This document shows, one piece after another, positions 10,431 through 24,201 of a stretch of 64,000 nucleotides of DNA (position 1 is its first letter; the number at the start of each line of letters is the position of its first letter). The notes under the pieces were generated by a model that ran no database searches, was not told where the DNA came from, and saw nothing but the letters and a program-made list of their open reading frames with translations. Source of the DNA: Breviolum minutum Mf 1.05b.01 (lineage: Eukaryota > Sar > Dinophyceae > Suessiales > Symbiodiniaceae); the NCBI GenBank assembly GCA_000507305.1, contig DF241091.1, positions 1-64,000 of the forward strand. The letters are read 5' to 3'. The translations under genes and the position numbers were made by a program.

Positions 10431-12694
10431 TTTTTCGACATTTTTTGGGGTGTCAACCAACCGGCGGGACCAGGTCGTTAAAACACCAAAGGTCTCTTTC
10501 GCAGTTCTCCCCAACGGCTCCATTGCCCAGGTGGAGCAACATGCGATGCATGGATCACACGAGGCCTTCCGCGATTTCGAAACCCAAAATTTTCAGCTCC
10601 AAAAATACCTGGGTACTTGGAGGATCATCCCAGTTAGTAAGTAGTTAGTAACCATGGTGATCGTAAGTCCCCTAACTGGGGTTGTTCCCTTTACAAATGG
10701 CCTTTTCATGGCTTATAAATGGTGGTTACTGGTATACCTTGGAAAAAACCTGGACATCACTTCGGAAATCATGGGAATCTCCCCCAATGCCACCTAAAAC
10801 TTTCAAGAAGGAAGGACTTTTTTGCAGGGATTATTTTTGGGTATTCCAGTTTTATTCCTTGGATCAAGCTGATACCCCAATGGAAAAAAAAACTGGTTAG
10901 TACCTTTCAGAAAGTTTGTCTTCCAAAACAACGAAGGACATATGTATTTTAGGATATATAGCTGGATATAGAGATACTGGAAATTGGAGAATTTTGCAGG
11001 TAAAAGTTTGTACAGCAAGATCAATGTACACAGAAACAAACATCACAAATCCAGCAAACATCTATTTCACTACTCCACCACAACGGATCTCAAAATTAGG
11101 GATACTCCAAGACCCCTAAACATACTTCTGAATCTTCAAGGAAACATCTGAGAGCATTTGTCAACATGTGAATATGTTTTATTAGTTGGGAACTGCGCCA
11201 AATACAACTTCCCAGTTCAGCAACACCAAGGAGTCTCTTTTCCATTCACTTCTCTCTTTTTTCGCAACATTTTTAGAGATTCCTCAAGCAGTGGGTGTGG
11301 CTACTACCCATTGAGAAGAGGCAACTGACCCCTTCAATTTCATGGGTTGAATCTTCCAACATATGGGTCATTTGGGTTCTAGGTATATACACCTTGATGT
11401 GTACCAACTCCAATTTTGTGGCTTACCTAGGGCGAGATGAGGGATCAGTTTTTAAATTACGGCCAATATGCGTGTACCGACCCAAAACAACCAAAACCTG
11501 ACCCAGTGTTTGACTCATTTGGGGTATCCACACTATAAAATGATCTCTGAAATTTGGTATTCTTGAATATGTTTAAACAAAAAGGTGAAGTGTAAGATTT
11601 CATTAACCCTGAAACTCCTGAAACAAAGGGAATTTTGTTGTTTGTTCCAACCCTCTGACGCCGATCTTATTTACATTCACCCAAGTATAAATACCCCCCC
11701 CAAAAAAAATATACATATATATATACCGTATGTATACCAACATAAGTTATCCCTATAAACCACTATGAATTCTCCCCAGAAAAACCCATCCATAAAAGAT
11801 CATCTGGCAGTAGGAGGTCATTTCTTGCCTCCCATCCATCGGCTGAGGCACTGCCTGTGGAGATTGGTGGCTATGGTTGTTTCGGGCAGCTGGAAGTCAT
11901 TGAACGGTAACATATTACCACCATAGTAATATTCAGAAATCCGGCGTTCACCAGTTGAGGGAACGGTAGTTTATCCCATTATTCACAAGGTTTTGTAAAT
12001 CCCAAGTGGTCAAACGGATTTCCTCCATCAACAGTAGGGATATATGCACTAATCATGTCTAGTCATAAACACAAAGATACATCATATTCGGTACAAATGA
12101 TGCCGCCAGAAGGTGATTCAAAGCGATCCAACGCGATCCCATAGTTGGAGGGCATTTGACCTTTGAAAGGGTCACTTAAGACTTTAACAATCTCACAAAG
12201 ATCACAAAGAATTGCCAGCCTCTCTATGTTTCTTTTCTATATGCTCAATCTACACTGTTACATCTAACTTCGTTGCAAAGCTTGCGAACAATGTGCCCTT
12301 TTTCGAGGCTTTCCAAGCATACTCAGTTTGGTGTTTCCCTGGCGCGGAAAACGGCATGCATCATCCATCAAGCAAACTTACAGATCCCGGCAGTGGAAAG
12401 AGAAGCTGACGCGAATAGTGCCAATGTCTCCGATGAAGAGAAACTAACAACTTCCACAAAAATAGCAAATATCAAATCATGCTAATCATCCATCCAAAAC
12501 AAGTTCATTCCGTACGAAACATGACAACTTAGCTACAACAACATCAGTTTCATATATATAGTTTTCCATGAACATTTCCCTACCAAAAACAGTAGTGTCT
12601 TTCCGTTCACTCGTTCCCTCCACCCTTTGAGCCCATTGATCCACCTGTCGTGCCACAGGGCGATATGCCATTGAAGGTGAGGTGCGTTCAAAGC
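10431..12694 (-). CDS. Seven-exon chain, unknown protein (partial)
   Basis: Exons 12694-12584, 12532-12516, 12427-12382, 12338-12262, 11392-11330, 10868-10818 and 10565-10431 join in phase throughout. Donors are GTAGGG, GTACGG, GTAAGT, GTAACA, GTCAGT, GTCCTT and GTAAGC. The protein begins FERTSPSMAYRPVARQVDQW, passes through a basic stretch (WKASKKG) and ends with a cysteine cluster CDPCIACC followed by GRTAKETFGVLTTWSRRL. An ILE-3 copy lies 10 nt past the last donor. No start or stop was identified. It could be the 3' continuation of the gene at 13650-18544; a possible linking exon is 13167-13202 (IPHVFLLLILTE). Confidence 0.6.
11935..12036. mobile_element. ILE-1 copy, one arm decayed
   Basis: Right arm GGATTTCCTCCATCAACAGTA intact; left arm only ATTCAGAAATCCGG. 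Confidence 0.55.
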
Positions 12695-12718
12695 CTAAAA
12701 AAAGCAACTTTGGAGATT

Positions 12719-12824
12719 TGGATGTTTCCGAAAATAGAGGTACCCCAAAATGGATGGTTTATAATGGAAAACCCTATTAAAATGGATGATTGAGGGGTAC
12801 CACCATTTTCGGAAACATCCATTT
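12719..12824. repeat. FB-6 foldback
   Basis: Same family as 8372-8479; the central GGTTTATAATGGAAAACCCT is almost identical. Confidence 0.75.
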
Positions 12825-12846
12825 TGTTGTTGCTGAAAGTTGATCT

Positions 12847-12953
12847 TCTGGTTGGTGGTTGAACCAACCCCATCTGAAAAAATATGAACGTCAAATTGGA
12901 TCATTTCCCCAAGTAAGGGTGAAAATGAAAAATATGTTTGAAACCAACATCTA
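12847..12953. mobile_element. ILE-3 copy beside an FB-6 copy
   Basis: Arms TCTGGTTGGTGGTTGAA and GTTTGAAACCAACATCTAG. Confidence 0.62.
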
Positions 12954-13238
12954 GTCTTGCTCTCAAGTCAAATTGGAACAATCATTTCATATATTTCACG
13001 TTCTCCCTCCGATTGTTTTTGGGAGATAAACAAACATTTTCCAAAGATAGTTTTAACAAAAAAGTTGCTCCGAAATCACCAGATTTGGAGAGACTTGACT
13101 TTTGACCATCAATGCCGGAGACAATGAAAAACCCGAATGGAAGAGTTGTGAAGAGACCTATCCAACCTCCGTCAGAATCAAAAGAAGGAACACGTGGGGA
13201 ATCTCCAAAGGTGGGGCATATGTTACGTTCCAGGACCC

Positions 13239-13326
13239 AGAGGATCCATGTATGGCATATTCACCTCCATTTGGTGGATTTCTATGGTAAATGTAGGCAA
13301 ATATACCATACATGGATACTATGGGG
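13239..13326. repeat. FB-5 foldback
   Basis: Arms GGATCCATGTATGGCATATT and AATATACCATACATGGATAC. Confidence 0.65.
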
Positions 13327-13439
13327 GATGATACAGTGCCACAGTGCTGGCCACATATGTCGACTTAGTTCGGTTATTTTGTAGCAACAAACCACCGCCA
13401 TAAAAAAACAAACAAAGACAAATCCAAGCAAAACTACTA

Positions 13440-13543
13440 AGGCTAGTTGGTGCTTTCAACCCCTTTGAAGAATATTAGTCCAAATGGGAATCTTCCCTAA
13501 GGTTTGGGGTGAAGATACAAAATATTTGAAACCACCACCCAGA
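13440..13543. mobile_element. ILE-3 copy
   Basis: Arms GGCTAGTTGGTGCTTTCAA and TTTGAAACCACCACCCAG. Confidence 0.68.
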
Positions 13544-13649
13544 AGGTGAAGGTTTACTAAACTAAGATTGATGCTTTTGTAACCTCGACCTGGAAGTGGT
13601 TGGCTGTTCAATTTTGAATCATCTCTACATTACTTGGGATTTCAGATAC

Positions 13650-16600
13650 CTGAACAGATTGTTGTTTGATAAACACGTCGGACACAAGTTGCACTAAACT
13701 TTGTTCATGACTGAGATCATTGAAACAAATAATATTCAGCCAGCTAAATGGTCCACCCTGTATCCTGAGTATAACTGAACTATACACACCTACTAGTATA
13801 CATGGCATACTTTTTCACCACTTTGCCAATCTTGTGGAACATCCACGCGTGCTGCGGTTTCATACAACTGGCGAATTGTGGTGGAACTCGAATGAGGCTA
13901 CAATTTTCCCATGGATCTTTCATGCAAACCCTGCGGTAACGGATTCGGGATTTGTTGTTGTTGCTATTACTGCTGCTGTTGCTGTTGTTGTTGATGATGG
14001 TATTGTTGTTTGAGAACATAGATGTAATTCTTTCTGTGTCAACCCAACCCCCCAATTCTTTGAAGGGCCAAACAATGATGACTTCCTCTATTAACAAAAC
14101 AACATAAATCTGGGAGGTAAACGGAGTTTTGGCAGTTTCCCACCATTCAATGGTGACTGAAAAAAAAGGGTCATGTTCATGTGAATGCCAATCCCACTAA
14201 TTTGCCTTCCCAGCTTGTCGTGTTGCTTTTCTATTGCGTTTTTTTTGGAGACATCTTCAGTTGTTGATTTCCTACCTTTTTGATCCTTTGTTGGTCGTTT
14301 TAAACTTCAAGTTGTGACAAACCTTGAAGATCTATAGAGGTGAAATGTCAGGTTTTGTTCCCCATCAACTACCATACTCAGGACCCTCTTGACTACGTCT
14401 AAGATCCAGGTAAGCTGCTCTCGTTCGTTCGCCGTGCAGGCACTGAAACCATACGTTCCTGGATTTCCGAAATCCCGGCACGTGAAGAAACATTGGAGAA
14501 CAACATACCTGAAGGTCAAAGTACATGGCTAACCGTCCCCAAAAGGTGGTTTAATACAGGGCTTATATAAACCAATATATGGTACGAGTACCTGTGCCGT
14601 CTACTTTTACTCTGGTGTATATATAAAATATCACATCAATACATAAGGTACTTTACCCTGATGTAGCCACAGCATGGACATCATTCACCACTCTCGAAAC
14701 CTTCGGGTTTAAAAAAGGGAATCCTGGTAAAATGGAGGAAAATCACCAACCCCAACCCCAATGCAATCTGAAGGGCAATTCTTACTCAGCGACGGCCACA
14801 GATTTGAATTACCAAGGGACCCGGGAATGTCGGGGAGCAACAAATATCGATACAAAGATACATCACAAGACTTGAAACAGGCTACCATGATCATAGTTGA
14901 TCAGGAATCAGATTCATTTTCTATAACATTTTCATCACTTAACTTCCTAAGCAAACATTTTTTCTAAGACACACAGCTACCAAGCACTACCAAGGCCCCA
15001 CTCAAGTACCTAAACGACTCAACGGTTTCACCAAGATTCAATACCATGGGAATTCAAAGCTCCGGTCTGGGCCTGGTTTTTCAGCGTTGGACCAGAAACT
15101 TGTCGGTTGTGACACAAGCCTCAGTCCCTGGTGCACCTAAACGGAAATATGTATTATATATATATATACATCAAGATTCACGCCCAGGACTACAGGAAAT
15201 TTGGAGTGCTTAAGTGCATAGTCATCCCAGTCATCTCCCATTTTATGTATCATTCTATATTGATATAGATGCATCTCTTTACTTCTGACCATTCCTTTGG
15301 TAATAACCACCTCCGTTCACCTCTCTTCAACACACCACCGCCTATCTTGGAACACAAAAAAAAAAAACGACAACACGACTTCATTGCACCGTGCGAAGTA
15401 CCAGCTGCGGCGGGAGAGCCATTGCAACTTGGCGTTTCAGCTGTTGCTGTTGCTGGTTGATCTGGAAGCAGTTGAAAATCCCCCATGAAGCTGCTGACTG
15501 AACGAGTGAACACAGTTAACACTTGAAAAAGCAACATGGTACAAGAGTTGTCAATGTCACATGATATTCTGAGTGTGAAACATGTGCAACTGTGAAATAT
15601 TCAGAAACACAATTTGACGCTACGAATCCACATATACATTTCATGTGTCATAAGCTATTCCATGCGCATCTTCAAGCCCGTTTTCAATCATATGCCATAG
15701 TGGCCAGCCCTTGTCAGCTGACTCTGTTGGTCCCCAGCTTGTGACGAGCATTCGCAAAAAAGATGACACTAAAAACATGCAAACAAGTCAAGTCAGGTCT
15801 CTTGTACACCTACACCCATCACCACCTATCAGCATATCTCAGTTGCGAACCATTTTGAGTCGCTACCTTTATTGGGGACTTTAATAAATAGCTGCACAAC
15901 CGTGTGGTATTCCGATCATCCAGCAAAGGTCAATCTATTTGCAGCCATAGTGTAGGATCAATGGGACTGGTATATTCATCACCAAGCTCCTACAACTGGT
16001 TCCCTTAAAACGGCTGTTTCAGCTCAGGGCCCCCCCCAAAAAAAAACATGACAAGCACTGCACCTTCCCATAATTCCATATGATTCCCCCATTAAATCCC
16101 ATATTGAAAGGCATAGCTCAATGACAAATTGGCAATGAACATTCACACGGAATACTGTAGAATTATACGGAATCAATCTTTGAAACCCAGATTCCGGTAC
16201 AAGAAGATTTCGAAAAGGTCGACCCCAAATCTCTTCTAGATATTCTTTTCTCCCCTGGGAGCCTTTAAAAAGAGGGGAAGAAGAACCTGTCCCGAAACAT
16301 CTCCAACAGATTTATCATGAAGAAGCTGATTCCTCGAAACATGGTGTCATTTATCTCGACAAAAAACATGTGCAAATTTCAACTGGCAGGTGTGTGTGTG
16401 TGTGTGTCCATTGCAGAGGCGCGTGTCAGGAATCAGGCACTTCTTTTTTAGATGACCAATAAAAACCAAGGAGACTTCTCAAGGCTTCACTTTCAGCCTG
16501 GCAGAATTGAATTGCATCCCATCTCTTTGTTGCAACCCAGGGTTTCTGAGTGAAAAAACACCGGAGGGAAAATCCAAGTTTTTTGGGAGGATGGTGAAAG

Positions 16601-18544
16601 GTCTACAAACATTACTATCCAATCATTTGAAACATATACAAGAAAATTCTGGCCAAGAATTAAAAAATACCAGGTGAATCAACATAAAAATGATAATAAA
16701 AACAAGCTGTACATATAGTGATGCACACCCAATCTTCTCATCTTTCGAATGTTTTTTTGTGGTCTAACGAGATCCGAGATCCCAGAGAGCTTCCCCAGGT
16801 TCAAACACAGTGTACCAACCTGAATGCTTGGATGATGACTACACACATACCATGAAGTCTGGGTTATGAACCCTAAACATTTTGGCCCAAAAAATTGAGA
16901 ATTTGGATCCAGAGATCACCAGGATCGGATGCAGTATACAAAAATAAACATCTAAATTAAAACATTCTAACCTGTCAGAGCAATCCTTTCTGAAAACACA
17001 TTGGCTTACAAATTCCTATCCCCCCTTCCAACTTTCCACCCTCCAATTTTCGACCTCCTCAATGACTCCGCCACTAGACGTTGTGTCTTCACATGACTGA
17101 GATCCAACACCTGGCTGTGGTCTCAGATCTGTACGAGGTGAAACTGTGCTTCATGACTTGTGATTATGTCGTTTCTGTTTGAAACGAATCCAGAAGTAAA
17201 ACATGTACCTAAAAAGATTGAAAACTATTGAGATTGACAAACAAAGATCAACATTTCAACTAAATGTGATATCTATTGATGTGTCACCTGTCTGGAACGA
17301 TGAAATCATAACTTCTACTTGAATCTCCGAAAGAAAATTCAAGACTCGATCGATTCGATGGGGTTGGAATGATGTCGACATTGAGATTGGATATGTTCAT
17401 CCTGTTTGCCTGCATACGTTTTGGGGAAATGGATGTAATCTGGATATGATCTTCCAAAACAGGGAAGCAACAAGAACAGTCTTCAAACATGTTCCAAACT
17501 AGATGTGTAGTTTCCTATCAAGATATAATAAGAACCTCCAAACGCCAAAGGGGCTTTCGGCTCAAACAGTTCACATGTACATCTAACATCCCAAAAATTA
17601 AAGCATTTCCGGAAGTTTGCCAAGAAACGAAAAATCCTGAAATCTTGCACTGACTTTGAAACTCCAATTTCAACCTCTTCCCCGCAAATCTATTGGAACT
17701 TGAAATGACTCAGTAATTTTAACCCTATACCCAATGAATTTGAGAATTTTTTCAGGCTCCAAACAGGCACACACAAAAAAAAAACACGCTGAAAAAATAT
17801 ATGAAACTCAAACTCTTTTTTCCTCTAGCTTCAATGGCTTCTTTAAACTATATGGAAAGCAACTCATCTTGTCACCCAAATTCCCACCTGGATGGCATTC
17901 TCCGCAGCTTCTTTCAGCAATTTCCTTAAAAAAAGATTGAAATTGGATCGTTCATAACCCTGACACTGTCACCAAGCAGGCGATTTGAACAAAACAACTG
18001 CATGGTGATCATCATATATTGGAAGCTTGTAAAGGAACGTTTTCTGTTTATGGTTTAGATGTGATTGGAGACTCCAGTCATTCACTAAGATGATAAAATA
18101 GGATCTCTTCAGAAAAATCAGAAAATCCATGATTTGCTTACTGATTTTTCAATCGCTCGGTTTTTCTCCGCTCAAAAACGCCGAATTGGGTTTGGATCCT
18201 GCAAAAATGCAGTCACTAGATCTACAAGTCTACGAGTCTACAGGTTAGGAAGGGAAGACGTTCATCAATGCTTTTCACCGGCATCGTGGATAAGGAAACT
18301 TCATAAGGCACACCTGCATCCATATGCCATAGACTGGATTGACTTGACAAATGGGTCCTAGGTAAAGGATACCCGCCTTCAACATCTATATCACCGTTTG
18401 GGTAAGTGCCTAATGAACCCACACCCACACCCGTCCAAACCCAAAGGGTTTCCCTACTTTGGCAAATCAAAGGACCTGGTGCTGAAACAGGTGATGCTGG
18501 TTCCTCAAGGAACATAGATGGTCCATCGGAAAATAACAACATAT
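13650..18544 (-). CDS. Many-exon gene, unknown protein (partial)
   Basis: Exons: 18544-18279, 18198-18142, 17924-17888, 17840-17814, 17498-17288, 17148-17055, 16819-16769, 16497-16467, 16332-16287, 16262-16169, 15497-15390, 15136-15045, 15009-14991, 14870-14786, 14723-14701, 14508-14373, 14109-14018, 13930-13822, 13757-13650. Phases join without a break from 17498 to 14701 and from 14508 to 13650; short exons are missing at 14.5-14.7 kb and near 17.6 and 18.2 kb. Features include basic helices (FGVFERRKTERLKN, KLLKEAAENAIQ), a Q-run (INQQQQQLKRQ), an amphipathic helix TWILDVVKRVL and a hydrophobic IYVVLLIEEVIIVW. Donors are mostly GTxxxx and acceptors have pyrimidine tracts. No domain recognised, and neither start nor stop found. 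Confidence 0.62.
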
Positions 18545-19383
18545 CTTAAAAGAAATAGTTGGTTTCATTTCAGAAATCTGTCGAGTTGAGATTGTTGACA
18601 TACCTAGCCAGTTATTCATGTGTCATAGTATGGAGAATGACAATCCGTTGCTTAACGGTAGCCACCAGCCAGTTGTATCATGGTATATGAGTCAAAGGCT
18701 ACATCCTCAAAGATTTTTCTGATCCAAACTTTGCCCCAAAATATTGGGACCCAAATTTTGCCATTCTTTTTCTCTAAATTTCAGGGCACCTAAAATAGGA
18801 GAAAAAATAACAAAAATGGGAGAAAGAAAAAACGCCAGTCGTATCCAGAACTGATTCGGTTGATGGTGAAGTGGTAAATATAGAGAAAGGAATAGCATCA
18901 CTTGACAACAAAAATAGAACAAAGAACCATCAAATTGTAAAACCAATGATGTGTTGAGCAGGGATATGTTCATGAAAAACAACTGCAATACTGTCCTTCT
19001 TCGTGTCATGGAGATGTGATTAAAAAATATGCATTCTGTTCTGAAGAATCCAGTTTTTGGTGTTCCAGTTATAAAAAAAGGCCTTACAACCATTGCTAAA
19101 CCAAGCAAGGATGACAACTTGTCAGTTAGGAAAAAGAAACGAGCAGCCATACATCATACATTGAGATTGTATGACACATATATCCATCACCACCCCCAAA
19201 GCAAAACACGTTTCAAACCCCCAAATTTGAGTCTCTTTGTCTCAAAAAACAAGCAGTTGTTTTGTTTAAGAAAAACATATCCAAACATCCATGAGAATGG
19301 AATATGTACCAACATTTGGCTTAAATTTACGGTAAATATTACGGTAAATATACCAGTCCCATGGATGCGATGGGATATCCAAC

Positions 19384-20992
19384 CTCCCAACAATTCCATC
19401 CCGGGCTTCCATACTCGATACATCTTCCCGCTTCTTGTATCACTTTGACCGCTTCAGCGGCATCCCAAGCCTTCCAGGCAAGGCGAGCCACTTTTTTTTT
19501 GCGATAGGCCGAGCTTTGGAAACCCTGGATATTTTCAACGCGAGTTTCAAATAGCTGCAGCTTTTTGAACGGAAGGGTTTTTCTAGTTAAAAAACACATT
19601 GAAAAAGACATTTTTTTTGTTTTACCAAAAAAGAGAAAGCATTATATACTGTAATTGATAAACATAGATAATATACATTATGTCTTTCCCATCCTTGAAG
19701 CTTCGAATGATGACCTTATAAATTCGCATGTTCCCCTTCAAAGTCAGTTTTTTGACTGAAACCTTCATGAAATGAAACAGAAAACATGGGAAGCAAATCT
19801 TGTGTGAAGTGGGCCGGCGTGCCTGTAACAACTTACAACTTTCGCCCGTGAAAAAAACACAAATCTCCTGAAACATCGGTGTGAAACTTTTTCATATCGA
19901 GGAAGTTGGGGACCCCATCTTTTGTCGGACATTGACCTTTGAAGGGAATTTGCGTTGCTACATCTACCCGAAAGTATTTCTCAAAACCCTGGGTTGTGAA
20001 CCCGTTTGTTTAGTTCTGAAAGGAACCAATTCGAAATTATTTATTCAGTGAAGCAATACTTCCACTTTGTTTAAAGCAATTATGAAGAAATTATTTTATA
20101 ATCTAAACAGCAAAGGCTTTCCGAATTTCATTTCCCAAGCTCCTGGCAACAAGTGACCAGCTGGGAGAATTCCCCCCCACAAAAATACGACAAACAAAAG
20201 AAGACACTGTACTTACGGGGCGAAAACCATGGCACTTACATTCTCATTTACGGCGTGTTGAATAGCACTATGGATTTACATACATTTATATATAACTGTC
20301 AGTATATGTGACAGTCTTGACGTCGTGAATCTACATGCTTGAGTCTAGAAAGGTGTTTCATCTCTGCTAGCATGCCTCTGATTTGGAAGATTCTGGGGTT
20401 CATCAGGTTCATCTAGCTCCCCATTTAGAAACATATATCATATATGTCACAGCGGGCTCAAAATCGCTGCATTCAATAGGGGATTTGCTAGCGGGAAGGG
20501 ATGAGAATCCCCACCAAACAACCACATGAAATCATTTTCCAAAACCCAAACAAAACACACAGAAAAAGCAAAACAAGAGAGAAAACAAGCTGATTAAGTT
20601 GAGATTCCTCCTTTTTTCCTCAAAACAAACCTCCCAAATTCCCAACCAAACTTCCCATCATTTTTTCTTGTAGGGTCAACTATACAACCACCCGGAAAAA
20701 ACACCAAAATGGCGATCGCTCACCTCACAAAAGGTGGTGATTTGTCAGCCATAATAAACCAGCCATGATGGGAGTGGCGATCGCCATCTTTCATCACCAA
20801 CCATTTCAGGTACCTGGGGTGGGGTTTCCCTTACATAACCCTTACATACAGCTTATATAGGTGAATACCTCCACTTTAGGTACCTGAAATGTTTGGTGAT
20901 TTCACTGCGGTGGTTTTTTTTCAACTGCTTGGCATCCAAAATCCCACCTCTCGACAGACTTTGGCCCTTTCTGCCAACTGCTGGGCTTTTGC
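19384..20992 (-). CDS. Two exons of a helical, coiled-coil-like protein
   Basis: Exon 20992-20948 (AKAQQLAERAKVCRE, 15 codons, donor GTGGGA) and exon 19554-19384 (57 codons, FETRVENIQGFQSS and KVARLAWKAWDAAEAV) are both phase 0/0. The second is strongly helical and basic, with regularly spaced Ala/Trp/Arg, so a coiled coil or helix-bundle protein is likely. The acceptors end in CTCCAG and AGCTGCAG. Other small exons may lie between them (a candidate acceptor is at 20.16 kb). No family assigned. Confidence 0.55.
20806..20890. repeat. Foldback with TTTCAGGTACCT arms
   Basis: ATTTCAGGTACCTGGGGTGG mirrored by CCTCCACTTTAGGTACCTGA. A second foldback with GGCGATCGC arms lies just upstream at about 20708-20787. 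Confidence 0.58.
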
Positions 20993-21040
20993 CTGGAGGT
21001 TTTGGTTTCAAAAAAGGATCCTTTCATGGGCGGGGGGGCC

Positions 21041-21136
21041 CCATAGGATCCATGTATGGTCCATATTTAGCTACATGAATGGTTGATGTTTGGGGTAAAT
21101 GTAGGTAAATATGCCGATTTCATGGATCCTATGGGT
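21041..21136. repeat. FB-5 foldback
   Basis: Arms CCATAGGATCCATG and CATGGATCCTATGGG; core GTAAATGTAGGTAAATATGC. Confidence 0.68.
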
Positions 21137-22089
21137 AAATTCGTGCTAGTGGCGTCACTCAACTGTCAACATCACATTGAGCAAAAAAAACTTTGCCAAA
21201 CATCCCCAACCAAAGTTCATTCCTCTGCTTCTCCATCATGCCTGCACAGAATCTTTATGATCGGCTTTCTTTGAGCCTGATTTCCTGCAACATCTTCAAT
21301 TGGAACATGGCACTAGAAAAAATACTATAACGTTGATCAGGCGTACAATTTTTTTACATGACAGTCACAGAAACCATAAACTGAAAAAAATGCATCCATG
21401 CTTCGAACATTATACAAAAAATAAAGACAGCACAGCAAGTCGAATTTGTATCATGCCCAAAGGAGGGGGTCAAACAACACAAACAAAAGACCAACGACAC
21501 CAACAAAGAGCCAACAAACATCTAACAAAGGGTCCTGGTGTTCTTCCGTTTCTTTGAGACCTGGCCATTTGGGCATGGAACACAAGGAAAAAAACTGATG
21601 GATGGATGGATGAATTAGGTGCTACAAGAGTTGGATTCATGAGAAACATCTTTTCTTTCTTGGGCAAAAGTCATAGAAAACAAATGTAAATATAGATACA
21701 CAGATTGACACCTGCTTGACATATCTATGGACACATAACATTATACATCTTATGTAAATATTATAGTAGATGACTCAAAATTGGGTAACCACTCCCCCTT
21801 AAGAAATGGAAGCTGTGATTCGCATTGACTCTGATCATTTTAGAAGTCGAACATGTGAAATTACGGGCTCAAGCAGGCTGGCTTTGGCGGTCATTTAAAA
21901 CCAACCCTAGGCACTTCTACTAAGATTCCACTGAAAACAACACACACACATATAGAAATCATATGATCATACAATAATAATAACAATAATCACCATCACC
22001 TTGAATCTTCGTTTTTGGAAGTTGTTCCTTTGCCAAACCAAGGAACTTGTGTTGTGATCTAAACAGCACATGTTGGACACCAAGGTGAC

Positions 22090-22945
22090 CTCCTTTCCGA
22101 TGCAGGCGCGTGCTGCTCTGCAGGCCGCACGGACCATACGGTCTGAGGAGGCACCCTGGAACACGTTTTTTGGGGTCTCAGGATGTGTTTTTGTTTTCAT
22201 GGCAAAAAAAACATCACATGAATCATAACTACATTTAGTAGCGTTTAAATACATTTAGTTGATTAATTACTGATAAACTACATTTAGTTGATTTGTGATT
22301 AAATACTAATTGTGGATGGTTTTTAAATATCTTGAATATATATGGTATATCTAATTACATTTACTAGTTTTTTTTAATGGTAGTAAATGCAGGTAAATAT
22401 GCCAATGTCATGGGTTCTATGACTGAAGCAAATGAAATCGCCTGGTGTCTGACAACAAAAACCTGAAAGAGTCGCTACTGAAACGGAATAATTATAGTTT
22501 ATTGGAATCAAATATAATCAAATCATATTCACCTTGATCCTATGGATCCAAACTTATCCACAGCTTTTTTACTGGAAACGATCACATATCCCCGATCCCA
22601 GCCGGCACTTTCTGGAGTCGATGATGATTTTCCGAACTTCCCCAGGTGAAAATATCTTCCTGCTTCCAGGTACTTGTGTGACCTTTGATGAACTCCCAGA
22701 AAATCCACTCCCTGAAACTAACACATTTTCGCCCCTGAAAAATCAATGGTTAAGAAGATGAATCATTTCCTTTTGGGATAGCCCATTTTCAGGACGTTTG
22801 CTGTTAGTTTCAGGGAGGGTACGCCCCAAACCTGCCTTATTCATCTTCTTTTCCGCTGCCCTCCTGGCTGCCGCTAGAGCACGCCAGCTGGACCCTTGTC
22901 GGCTGGCGGGATGAACCGCCTCAGTTGGGCGAAAAAACGAATCCC
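22090..22945 (-). CDS. Three exons around an ILE-2 intron, unknown protein
   Basis: Exon 22945-22832 reads a polar start (DSFFRPTEAVHPASRQG) and a basic Ala-rich helix (WRALAAARRAAEKKMNKA). Exon 22711-22573 reads SGFSGSSSKVTQVPGSRK and KIIIDSRKCRLGSGICD. Intron 22712-22831 (120 nt) has a GTTTGG donor, and its acceptor is the GTTAGTTTCAG end of the element; phase 1 joins. Exon 22155-22090 (SDRMVRAACRAARACIGKE, acceptor TTCCAG) follows after a gap. The upper limit of the first exon is uncertain by about 10 nt. Confidence 0.58.
22712..22831 (-). mobile_element. ILE-2 introner-like element forming an intron
   Basis: Arms CCCTGAAACTAACA and TGTTAGTTTCAGGG. The acceptor TTTCAG lies inside the arm; the donor GTTTGG lies just outside the other arm. 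Confidence 0.7.
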
Positions 22946-24201
22946 CTCTACCTTTTGGAACATATAATATATATATATATACATCTGCACATATGCGAAT
23001 GCTACTGGATGGAAGTCTTTCTCATGAAATTTAACTCCAAATCCTGACCCCACCCAAAAAAACTTCATTCAAGTGTCCAGCTAGAAGGTGTGTTTAGTTT
23101 ATTAGTCGTTCACAAGTTAGGAACACCTCTATTATGTGCATCATGATCTTGTGTATATCATTTATGTAGTGGTTGGTAAAGTTGCTAGGATCAAATCAGA
23201 ACACCCAAGTCATGTCATCTAAAATAGCACCAAACACCCAAGGATGAGAAGGCTGCTTCTTAAGTCCCGTGGTGGCCCACCAATGGATGTAAATATGTCA
23301 AAAGAGGGTCACCCGGTGATGCTTTCCCCCATACTATGAACAATTGATCCAGAATGTTCCCAATGAATCCTTCTATATTGCAAGTAATGACGTGTAATCC
23401 TCCAGATTTGAGCTTTGGCATATGATCCCACGTATGCTTTAAGGGAGAGGTTGTCTGCAACAGTCCGTAAACTTACAAACAAATCTCCAAACTTTGGACT
23501 TCGGTAATTTCAACTCAACTAAGGGTGCAGTCACAGGCTAGGAGAAGTTTCACCCTTTTCACAGCCGATTAAATTTGAATTTTTCAAACACCCAATGTCA
23601 TGGAAGACTTATATATATATATCTTCCTAAATCCTCGGTCCAATTTGAGTCCCAAACTTTACTGGTTGGTGCTCAACCCTCACCTTGTTACTCATTTGCT
23701 CGTCATTTTCTAGGGAAATGGGCTATCGGTTGTTCATTAAGTTGCTCATCACTACGCACACACAGCCCCATGCAGTTTAAGTTAAGAAAAAAGTCTCTTT
23801 GGGCTTTGTTTACAATCACAAAAAACCCGTGGCAATAGTTTTGCAGCCAAAGGATCTCTTTGTAGCATCCGTCACAGGAAACTTGTGCAAAGAAATGTGT
23901 GGCAACACATGTCGATAGGAAAACACACAAGTTTCTCAAATACTTGTGGAACCTCAGTTTGATCAACATTCCATCAATGTGATGCTTACTCTTCATGTTC
24001 GAAAACTTGCTCAAATTGCCTTCCCTTCACATTGTGTACTAGTGTGGCAAAGGGTCGATTCATGACAGCCTTCGTGAATTTTCCTGGGAGAATGATGATA
24101 TTGCGACACTTTTGAGAACAAATTCACACCGGCAACAAATTTGAAACAGAAATGAACGAACATTCTTTCCGACAAAACATTGTTTTGTTAGGATCCATGA
24201 T

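Noticed and set aside
15640-15745. Candidate exon reading SADKGWPLWHMIENGLEDAH
   Set aside because: The frame looks coding but ends at TGA inside a gene whose phases already join without it; it could be an alternative exon.
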